Assembly (NCBI GenBank): GCA_000442125.1
Contig: KE546970.1
Span: 310,001-374,000 of the forward strand
From: Opeltia flavorubescens
Lineage: Eukaryota > Ascomycota > Lecanoromycetes > Teloschistales > Teloschistaceae
Direction: 5' to 3'
DNA length: 64,000 bases
Made by a program: the position numbers and the translations under genes. Shown piece after piece: positions 1 to 8,956 of the stretch. The notes below the pieces were generated by a model that worked only from the letters and a program-made list of their open reading frames with translations, had not been told where the DNA came from and ran no database searches. Positions within the stretch are counted from its first letter, which is position 1. Every line of letters begins with the position of its first letter.

Positions 1-668
1 CCACACTACCCTTGGCGGAAAAATCGCCCACTCGCCTCCACTCAGAAGCCACGATGCTGATCCTCGCGGGCACCGAGTCGACTGCAAAAGTCCTCACAGT
101 AACAACATACCACCTTCTCGCTAACCCGCCAATCCTCTCCCGCCTGCGCGAAGAACTCTCGAGAAAGACCCCACACACGGCAACCACCCTCCTCCGCCTG
201 CCCTACCTCTCGGCCTGCATCAACGAAGGAAACCGTCTCTCATTCGGCCTCACAGGCCGCAACGCCCGAATATCTCCCTCCGCCCCCCTCCAATACAAAT
301 CCTTCAAAATCCCAGCCGGCACCCCCGTCAGCACCTCAACCCTCTGCATCCACACCAACGAGACCATATTCCCAGGCCCATGGACTTTCAACCCAGAGCG
401 CTGGCTTGGCGACCAGGGAAAAGCGAGACAGAAATACCAATACGGGTTTGGGAAGGGAGCGAGGCGGTGTTTGGGCATGGAGTTGGCGAATGTGGAGGTG
501 TTTTTGACTGTGGCGAGGGTGGTGATGATGGAGGGGGTTGAGTTGGAGCTGTTTGAGACGGGGGAGGAGGATGTGGCGTTTCGGCATGATTTCCAGGTGG
601 CGCATCCGAAGTTGGGGTCCAAGGGAGTGAGGGTTTTGGTGAGGGAGAAGGCGAAGGGTGGAGAGTGA
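1..668 (+). CDS. Cytochrome P450, C-terminal part (cut by window edge)
   Basis: The frame is open to base 1, so the N-terminal half lies outside the window; about 218 residues remain, ending at TGA 666-668. Visible in order, counting from base 12: the I-helix oxygen-binding motif AGTEST (about residues 19-24), the K-helix ExxR as EGNR (72-75), the NPERW segment (128-132) and the haem-binding loop FGKGARRCLG with the thiolate cysteine near residue 153. All core P450 landmarks of this half are intact, so the enzyme looks functional. As the first of five biosynthetic-type genes leading to a polyketide synthase it is probably a tailoring monooxygenase of that cluster; this is inference from position. 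It converges on the membrane-protein gene at 888. The substrate cannot be read from the sequence. Confidence 0.93.
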   Translation, partial: TLPLAEKSPTRLHSEATMLILAGTESTAKVLTVTTYHLLANPPILSRLREELSRKTPHTATTLLRLPYLSACINEGNRLSFGLTGRNARISPSAPLQYKSFKIPAGTPVSTSTLCIHTNETIFPGPWTFNPERWLGDQGKARQKYQYGFGKGARRCLGMELANVEVFLTVARVVMMEGVELELFETGEEDVAFRHDFQVAHPKLGSKGVRVLVREKAKGGE

Positions 669-887
669 CGTTGAGTTTTCTGCTGGAGTGAAGGAATTGT
701 TTGTTTTTTTGGCAGGTGGGTGCTTCGTCTGGCGGCAGAGGAGATGATTGCTGGCCCCTACGTGGGTTGCTTTATCGATATCTCGATTCCGTGTGTAATG
801 GACGGATATTTGCGGAACGTTCGACAGTCGGCTGGATGTTAGGCGTTCTTGCCTTACAAGATCTTGGATAAGTAGTAGCACATCAGC

Positions 888-2253
888 TCACACAATAGCC
901 GCTTCGTCGGAGATCTGCTGATCAGATTTCTCCCTTCTCGCAACCTCATGGCTGCCCGATACGTGATCAGCGTGCACAGCAGCCGGCGGTACAGTAACCG
1001 CCTGCATCTCCACATCCCCTCCAGCAGCCTCCTCATCGAACAGATCAGATTCAGCCTGCTGTTCCCTGCGCCCCAAAGGTCGATTATCATCCATCTCTAC
1101 CGAGTGTCCCCAACTCTTCGTGTGCACATGTTGCTTCAGAGTATGGGAGAGGAAATGGCCTGGCAGGAAATGTTGAATGACAACACGGCAGATCGGTAGG
1201 CAGGCAACGATAATTGCGATACTGACTTCGACAACGGTCCAGACTTGAGCGTTGTAGTCGTCGTAGGTGACGTCGTGAAAGTTGACTTTTGTGACGTAGG
1301 TTATGCGGACGATGGAGATTATTATGTCACTGCAAGGGAGAAAGAGCGGAATTAGCGCAAGAGGGTTCTTGGGTTTGGAGTATAATGGTCGGATTGCAAG
1401 GGAAGATAGGAAAGAGGCATCATATAGGGGTTCTCTTATTTTCTGTATACGTTTACCTTTTTTTCCCCCGGTGGGTGGATTCATCATAGAAGAGGGGACG
1501 GAAAGATCACTTACAATATTCCCAAAGCGAATACCATACTCAAGGCAATTTTCGTGGCAAGGCGCATGTGCAGTCTCCATACTATCAATTGGGGCAAGGA
1601 CCAGAGAAATGTGTCGTATAGTATTGTCCACACGGCGTTGGCTATGTAGGTGTTAAGCTTGTGGCCGTTCTCGCATTTGCCACCCTTGATTGACAAGTCC
1701 CAGTTGTAGGCGATTGGTCGACATACTGTCAAGGCGGAGATAATAACAAAGAGTGCCCAGGCAATATTGATGACAATGGCAACCCAGACTAGAACAGGGT
1801 GAAGATTAGATGTGAAACGAGGCTTCGAATACATCACAAGAAATTAAGAAGACGACAGCCAAACTTACTGGTCTTCTGAAGCCATCGCTGGACGAAAATA
1901 CGCTTGAGGAGATAGCAAATACTGAGGCGAATAGTGAAGAACTGCACCGCATAGATGAATTGACTGACGGTGAGCTGCAGAAAGGTGTTCTTCACTCCCA
2001 GCTCCCCAGCCTCAGCAGCATGGTAGCCGAGTCCCCCGTGATAGATGACCCAGAAGTTGAGGGCAGCTTGACCATAATAGATGATCAATGCTACAAGGAT
2101 CCACCAGTCATCCCAGCCATAGAACGTCTTTTTCAATCGTCGTGCCCAGAAGCGAAGGCCAACCAGAAGAGAGGAGAACACGATGAAGAAGACGTTGATG
2201 CCAATATAGGTACGGCCACGGCCGGACGGGTGCGATGGAGGTTGATGTTCCAT
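888..2253 (-). CDS. Rhodopsin-like seven-helix integral membrane protein (fungal SAT4/PTH11-like family)
   Basis: Spliced model complement(888..1329, 1515..1788, 1869..2253), introns with GTAAGT-type donors and TAG or CAG acceptors; it closes in frame at 366 residues. The N-terminus (RTYIGINVFFIVFSSLLVG) begins a chain of about seven hydrophobic helices, with the family-typical FYGWDDWWI after helix 2 and a central loop with CRPIAYNWD and CENG. The last helix is followed by a charged cytosolic tail of roughly 100 residues. This matches the fungal 'rhodopsin domain' family, named for fold; no retinal-binding lysine is expected. Members are common in plant-associated fungi and in metabolite clusters, but their ligands and functions are mostly unknown. 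The gene lies between the P450 and GMC 1. A role in sensing or transporting the cluster product is only a guess. Confidence 0.88.
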
Positions 2254-3462
2254 CGAGGCGTAGACTTAGGCAATGGCGAGCATTGAGAAATGGCTTGAAA
2301 CGCATCCTGATGTTATTGCCGATCTTTATCAAAAGGTCCAAAGAGGTGAAAGCCATTGTAGTAGCTGCTTGATGCCTGTCATACGCAAGCATGCATCTCC
2401 TTGCATGCCTGTCCTTAGTAGGCCCTGTTCATTGCCCGCTAGAGACGAAGGATTATCACCGCCTGACGGGGGTCCGGAGGGAGTTCGTCCCCGAAGAAGC
2501 GACCGATGCGAGGTCAATTGGCGAGGTTACATGCTTGGACGGAGTATGTTTCCTACAACGGCTGCTGGTTTGCGTACGTCGTGCGTCATGATGCAGTGTA
2601 AACTAGCGGGCCGCAGAAGCAAGCACTTAGACCGATGGCCTGCAGATACTTTGTATAAGGATGTCATATGTTAGCGGCTGAACGCTGACCGGGTTTGATA
2701 TTCTATGTTAATGTCGAGAGTAGTAATTAGCGATGAAAAAACAACACAGGACATACTCGCCTAGGAAAGAGCACCTGGATGACGTCCAAATTGATGTCTC
2801 GAAATGCCTGAGAACGAATACGTAGGGATCATAATACCCTGAACAGTAGAATAGCCGCTTACATTCAATATGCCGAACTCACTGTATACAGACCGATGAC
2901 TTGCAGCAAATCGACCCGGTTTTTTTTTGGAAAGTCGCAACTTATCTGCAGTCTCCCGAAGTGACATTAGCCGAGAAACCTATTCGCTCCAATACGATTC
3001 GTCACCCCACCTCCATTTGCGTGCAACCATCGGCACGGCGGAAGACGAGAAACAGATGCACATGCAACGGTTCTTACTTCGAAAAGCTGGTTGGGCAATG
3101 TGTTGGGTATGTCATCGTTGCCTGGGCACTGCATCTGCGTCGGAAAGAGCAGGCAAGACAATTCAAGACACGAATGTCCTTTAAGCATGTCTTAGGCGTC
3201 ACGGTCTTGGCCATGTTCCGCAAGTGCTACTGCGAGCCATTCTTACGGTAAGCAATGTCGCATGTATGGGTTGAACGATTTTGCACCAAAACAAGCTTGC
3301 ATCATGCTCAAAGTAAATATGGAGCAGGTGAACAAGATATTAAATACTTGTTTCTGATGTTTTTGGGTTTAACAGTGTGTAATTCTGGGACCCTCTGTCT
3401 AGTGATCCTAAGAAGAATCGATTCTCCTTGTCTCAATTTGGGTATCATAATAGTGTAATCTA
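2254..3462. other. Intergenic region between the membrane protein and GMC 1
   Basis: About 1.2 kb with no open frame resembling a known protein. It must contain the promoter of the membrane-protein gene (reading left) and the 3' end of GMC oxidoreductase 1. A CGG-GGGT-CCG arrangement near 2468 is short and could be chance. The part after about 3260 is AT-rich. No repeat, RNA gene or mobile element seen. Confidence 0.6.
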
Positions 3463-5629
3463 TCAAGCACGCTGTCCAGTACGGATGTCATCCGCCAATT
3501 TTTCTGCGAGCATATCTTACAGAATGTCATTAGTGGTGCTCATGCAGCATGGAGATGTTTGGATAACTTACAAATAGAAGCTGATGGTAAACCCGGGGGT
3601 AGAAGTGGCAGGCTGCTCGCATCAATGACTCGCAGATTCTTGACACCGAATACCCGACCTCGCGAGTCAGCGACCGCACTGATATCGTTTTCTTTGCCCA
3701 TTTTGCACGTCGATGTCGCGTGACCGAGGGTATTGAAGCTTTGCCTAATCAATTGAAGAATCTCGCTGTCCGTCGATACATTCATTCCGGGGAAATATTC
3801 AGATCCAATGACTACGTTCTGCTGCATCACGGGTGATGCAAAGATTTGTCGAACACGTTTGTAGCCGGCCACCGCTACTTGTTGGTCTGCTTCGCTTGTC
3901 AACCAATTTGGATTGATAACTGGCTGATCAGACGTATCCGCCGAGGAGATGGAGACAACTCCACGGGACACTGGTGCCACAATTGCGGCAGCAAGAGTCG
4001 CATATTGATACTGGTCCTTCGGGGCACCAGTGCTGTAGTCCTGCTGTGTTCCAAAATAGCCCCCGACAGAAAAGTATGAAATTTCCTACACAGAGAATTG
4101 TGAATTAGTACTGTACGCCCGCATGCAGATTACATCAATAACAGAAGTATCCTTGAGAAGAAAACATCTCGACTTACCGGCCAATCGGAGGGGAAGGTTC
4201 CTAGGTCCTGCAGAGCCTGTTTGGAGAAATTCTGTCGCAGTGTCGCAGGGACTCTCTCATAAGCCAGGAAATCGCCCCCAGGACTGGCGAGTAGTCCATC
4301 CTGCTGCTCAATGAACTCTTGTTCTGCCAAGGCAAGGTTATCGCCCATGGCAAGTGCTGACGAGGTTTGAACGTTGAGACGGTAGCTAGGACCGAAGAGG
4401 ACATGATCCCACATGTTTTGACCTACGCCAGGTCGGTTTGCAATTACCGTGATATTGAACTTCTTCAGAGTTGCAGCAGGCCCGACACCGGACACCATGA
4501 GCAACTGTGGGCTCTGAAAAGTACCGCCTGACACGATGACTTCCTTCCTCGATAGAATTGAGAACCGTTGGCCGTTTTGATGCACCTGGACACCCGTGGC
4601 AACTTTCCCTCCGAATAAGATCCTCTTTGCCAAGGTCCCGTTGTATATCCGTAGATTAGGCCTATCCAACGCTGGTTGCAAGAAAGCTGTTTCGGAGCTT
4701 TCGCGAATGCCAAGGGTGTGATTTATGGTTGCAATTACCCAAGAAGAACCATTCAGGGATCCACTCGTGAAACCGTTCTGAGGGAGTATTCCGACGGCTT
4801 CCATTCCCTTTTGAACCCAGGTACTACTTGCCTGCGCATAGTTTGAATATGTAACATCCAATGGACCAGCCTGACCCAAAGTCGAGGCATCGTACTGGGG
4901 GGTAGCATTGACACCTCGTTTGCCAATATCAGGAGGAGTGAAATTGAGGCTTTTTTGGAAGTAGGGGAGTATTTTGTCGAACGTGTAGCTCTGGTCACCA
5001 ACTTCGTCTGCCCACCGCTGATAGGAGCCAACAGTGCCTCTGTTGTAGGCCATGTAATTTCTAGCGGTACTTCCGCCCAAAGCTTTACCACGGGCGTAAT
5101 GAATGACCTGATCAAATGCTCCTGCCTGAGGGGTGGTGTTGAAGCCCCAATCAACCAAAGGATTCACATCGCGTGTGCTCTTGCTAGTCCAACGTACGTC
5201 GAATGCTGGGATCTGGCTGAGATTGCCAACCAGCTGTTCATAAAATCCACCAGCTTCAATCACGGCAACGGTAGTTTCACTATCCTCAGAGAGTCGTGAG
5301 GCCAGGGTGAGGCCTGCCAAGCCTCCGCCAACGATCACATAGTCGAAGGTATTTGATAGGCTTCCAGAGTCTAGATCGAAACCTGGATAGCTGGCAAGAT
5401 CATCTGGAGTATCCAGAGGGGAGGCCAACGCTAGCGGAGCCAATAAAAGGACTAAAATTAAAAGTACCTGCGTAGTGGGAACCCAATAAGACGTACGACG
5501 AGGGTAAAGGGCTGACCCCCAATCATGAATGCGGGGCTTGCTTTGCATAATGCTTTGGCTGCACGATACCCTTGCTAAGAAGAATACGAAGATGACTGCA
5601 GTATATAAGACGATAGAAAGAAGACGCAA
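3463..5629 (-). CDS. GMC oxidoreductase 1 (FAD-dependent, N-terminal hydrophobic leader)
   Basis: Model complement(3463..3515, 3572..4085, 4178..5629), 672 residues. The last 53-base exon is needed to give the normal family ending ASIYMLAEKLADDI. The FAD Rossmann motif is VIVGGGLAGLTLASRL near residues 97-113; GKALGGSTARNYMAYNRG is the second GMC signature and GGTFQSPQLLMVSGVGP the substrate-side signature. The first catalytic position is His606 in GHATSTCKMG; the second, usually His or Asn, is Leu650 in PPGLPSAS. The first 70 residues hold two hydrophobic stretches (5-20 and 55-69), so either a signal anchor precedes a second hydrophobic stretch, or a 102-base in-frame intron (GTATCG..ACGCAG) is missed; the start is therefore uncertain. 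Many NxS/T sites suggest secretion. It lies in the polyketide cluster and probably oxidises an alcohol of the product. Confidence 0.9.
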
Positions 5630-6341
5630 GGGGAGGAATTAATAACACAAGGTCAATCAACGAAACGAAGGTCTTGTGAGCTCGATAAATAGAAATGCTT
5701 GCCGATCCATTTGGGGTCGGAAAGGATATAGGGGAAGATCAAAGAGCGAGGTGGAAGTGAGAAAAACGGTTACGAGACCCATCACAGCTATGACGCCTAA
5801 CCAAGCGTACGGTATCATCACTTGGGGGCAAGTAAGCGACCTATGATTGCAAAGTTCACAAGCGAGGAGACCAAGGTGGGGCAATTTGCTGTTATCGCCT
5901 AAGCCGTCACTTCAGGTTCCTGCGTGAGTGATCGGCAGTGAAGTCGAACCTGTGTGACAACCCTGATCAAGTGATGAACATAAAAATGCAACGTAGTAGT
6001 TGTAAATGTGTCGATGTGCACAGTTAGCCCTCAAGCTAAAGACAGGCAATCTTGGCATTACAAGGGTCCCATGTACCCCATTCCCGTCCTTCCTTATCAA
6101 GCTTATGTCAACGTCGGACGGAAGTTCATGAGCTCGTCTTGAAGCTTTGGCGACTTATCAAATTCTTTACGATTCTCCTATTTCCATGCAGCCAAGCCTA
6201 GCATTACCTGAACCAATTACACACCTAGAAGAACCTTGAAGCCAATCGATGACTTGACTAGATGACCAAGCCCAGTGCCTCCGTTCCCGCGCAAATTTTA
6301 GCACTGCTGTTCGCTACCATCCAGCTCATGTATGCACACCA
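5630..6341. other. Intergenic region between the two GMC genes
   Basis: About 710 bases holding the promoter of GMC 1 and the 3' flank of GMC 2, both on the minus strand. A 75-residue open frame at 5657-5884 (minus) has one hydrophobic segment but no recognisable homology, and more likely is 5' leader of GMC 1. Nothing else supportable. Confidence 0.55.
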
Positions 6342-8212
6342 TCAGACCGATTCAAGCACAATTTCAGCCGCGCGTTCTGCTATGGCATATATCGGATACT
6401 GGTAATGCCCCGCCAGCGGTAGCGGAAGGATGCTCGCGTCCACTATGCGAAGCCCTTGGATGCCCTTGACCCGTAAACGCGTGTCGACCACATGTCCCAT
6501 CGCTGCTGTCCCGGCACATTGGTAGAAACTCCGACCAATGACGGCAAGTCTGCTGTCAATCTGTTCGTTGCTGCTCGTGCTTGATAATCGCGGCTAATTA
6601 GATCAGCTGTCAGCCTAAGCCCATCCCATTGCCTCCGTCAAGGACGACCAAAGGACATCTCAGCGAAACATTGGCATAAGACGTACCTGGCCAGGTGGAG
6701 GCGTTTCTTCTTCGACGACCGATTGGCCAGCAGGGGTATCAAGCATCATACGCAGAACGGCCCGTATACCTGTACGCAACGCTTCTCGGTCCAGCTCCTT
6801 GTCAAGGTAGTTGGGATCAATGATCGGATCGGCCGTCGCATCTGTACCTCCCAGGGTTATACTTCCACGACTGACTGGCAACAAACCTAGAACGGGGGTC
6901 GAGATGTGAGTGCCTGCAAGACTATAGTCAAAAAAGGCAGGGGCAGCAATTGGGGCGTATGACACGAAGAACTCAGCATGGCCACGAGGCCTAGAGACTA
7001 GTGGGCTATCGACTGGGATACCGTCGGCCTTGGAAGCTTTCGAGGTATCGAGTATTGGTAGTGTCACTATCCAGTCCACAGGGTTACCCTCTCGGAACTT
7101 CGGTGCCTTTTGGCTAAAGCCTGCAGAGCCTATAGCAAGCCCTTGTTCCGGATGTCTCAACTTGAAGTACAAGGTTGCTGAAAGATGATCGTGCAGATTC
7201 TGTCCAACTGGTAGATCCTCAATCACTGAGATTCCATGCAAATCAAGTTGTTTCGCCGGTCCTATGCCAGAAAGCATGAGAAGTTGGGGAGTCTTGATGC
7301 TACCGCAGCAGATCAGCACCTCTTTTGCGGCCTCGAAAGTCCTTTCATCCAGTAATTCTATCCCGGTGGCGGTTTTGGTCCTGTTATCAATGAGGATTTT
7401 TTTCACGATTGTATTTGTGAAGATCTGAGCTTTGGTCAAGTCGTAGGCTTGGCTTGCTGGCTGGCGTCTGCCGTCCTTCCAATCCTCCGTTAAGGTGGCG
7501 AAACCCAAAGGATTCCCGTCATTGGCATCTACATTGTAAGACACACCAGATTCTAGAAGTGCGTTCCAGAGCGGATCTTTCAGCGGATACACGCGATCGC
7601 CGACAGTGATTCGCATGATTTTGTCGACCTTGTCGAAGCAGTTGGCCAAACCTGCAAAACTCCACTGTTCATCTCCAACAAGGCTTGCTATTGACCCTAT
7701 CGTTAGTGACAGGCCTGCCTAAGGAGAGATCTTCTACAACTTCGCACTTCCGTGTCAAGGTCCGCTAGAAGGTTGTTCGCACTCACCCCAAACATCGTAG
7801 TCGGCGGCATGGCATTTTGTCCAATTTGCATAATTAACCCCGGAGGAGCCTGACAGTAAGCGGCCACCAGCATTAGGCACACGACGGTTAGCAAGGCTGA
7901 AGAAAAAGGAGCGTCAGTAAAGATGAACCGTAGAGAAGTTTGCGAGGGGACATACTGAGGTTGCTCTTTGGATAAGTAGTTGTATTCCAAGGGCGAGCCT
8001 AGTAGGGTTGGAGCAGCTAGAGGAGACATGACCTGCTCGGAATAATTCTCAGGGCCGGCCTCGAAGACGGCAACGCTGAAGCCTGCCTGACTTAGACGTG
8101 AGGCTATGACGCAGCCAGCAGTTCCTCCACCAGCAACCAGGTAATCAAAACTAGTTTTCTCCTCCATGCTTGTGAGTAATGCTTTCCTTTGAGGGGTTGA
8201 GAAGCGCTGCAC
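6342..8212 (-). CDS. GMC oxidoreductase 2 (FAD-dependent, no signal peptide)
   Basis: Four exons, complement(6342..6593, 6687..7687, 7787..7896, 7956..8212), give an in-frame protein of 539 residues; a second possible start (MEEKTSFDY) lies 15 codons in. FAD motif DYLVAGGGTAGCVIASRL; second signature region GRLLSGSSGVNYANW; GSIKTPQLLMLSGIGP is the central GMC signature. The C-terminal domain ends in the family form GLRIVDASILPLPLAGH and IYAIAERAAEIV. The first catalytic position, His in nearly all GMC oxidases (YHxxGT), reads YQCAGT here, with Gln481 in place of His; the second, His519, is kept. No leader, so probably cytosolic, unlike GMC 1. It is transcribed away from the polyketide synthase across a shared 744-base promoter, a strong sign of co-regulation. 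Reaction unknown: oxidation, or a redox-neutral step as in versicolorin B synthase. Confidence 0.9.
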
Positions 8213-8265
8213 GTTATTTTGGATTGTAGAATTGTGTGCTATATGAGATCACGGCTCACTGTAGT

Positions 8266-8279
8266 CGGGGAGTTATCCG
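8266..8279. promoter_or_regulatory. CGG-N8-CCG inverted half-sites
   Basis: CGG at 8266-8268 and CCG at 8277-8279 with eight bases between, 54 bases upstream of the GMC 2 start. Zn2Cys6 dimers bind CGG triplets in inverted orientation with fixed spacing. A single such pair can occur by chance; its location beside a stronger palindrome raises its value. Confidence 0.3.
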
Positions 8280-8334
8280 TATTCGCTAGTGGTTGCATTT
8301 CACTTTATCTGGATCAGCGTTTGCTGGAAGGCTG

Positions 8335-8355
8335 CGCCGGGAATTATGACCGGCG
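8335..8355. promoter_or_regulatory. Perfect palindrome with CGG-N9-CCG core, candidate Zn2Cys6 regulator site
   Basis: The six bases CGCCGG (8335-8340) are repeated as the inverted CCGGCG (8350-8355) around a nine-base AT-rich spacer. The core is CGG-N9-CCG, the standard shape of a fungal binuclear zinc cluster dimer site. It lies about 120 bases upstream of GMC 2 and 600 upstream of the synthase in their shared promoter. No pathway-type regulator gene is present in the cluster part seen here. Confidence 0.45.
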
Positions 8356-8956
8356 TCCGTGAGTGAACGGATGCAAGGCTAATGCAAGTCAACTGCCGCT
8401 GCTGGCAGTGTCACTGACTGGTGCCTGCTCCTCCATCCTCGGGGTGTTTTCACAGGACATTCCTCCGCGATATAATCTATGAAAGTAAAAGGTAGGAGCG
8501 ATGCTCTCAGCAACTAGAATCGATCTCGCCGCCATCATATACAGGCGCATCGTAATGACTTGGTCAAGCTATATTCCCATGAAGTACAGTAGTAAAAAAA
8601 CGATAATTGATTAAGCCATGATTCATTCCAGGTGTTTCTAGTTGTCTTTAGTAAAGATTTTGTTCACATTGGTTGTTCTTTGTCTTGTTAAGCGTGTCAT
8701 ATCCCCTCAGTAGGGCGCTTTGATTAACATCATGATTTGGACTTTCGTCACGACTTTATCGTCTTATCTTTCCTCCTCCCATTCAACTTTCTCGTCCTTT
8801 CCCTCTATCTCAAAGCCGTCGGCCAGTACCATTGCCCATCCCAAGGCGAAAGACAGAAAGTTCAAGCCTGTACCGGTCTTCATGACAGCTCCCACTTGAT
8901 ATTCGGTCACGGGTCTTCCTTCCAGCACTTCGTACCTCTGACGAACAACCCCCGGA

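Larger units (their letters stand above)
8213..8956. promoter_or_regulatory. Bidirectional promoter between GMC 2 and the polyketide synthase
   Basis: 744 bases between two divergent start codons of the cluster. It contains two CGG..CCG inverted half-site pairs (listed separately) and a CT-rich stretch just upstream of the synthase start, a usual fungal transcription-start context. No coding sequence for a SAT domain (about 350 residues) fits here; a 75-codon open frame at 8737-8964 is in another frame and shows no SAT features. Confidence 0.7.
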
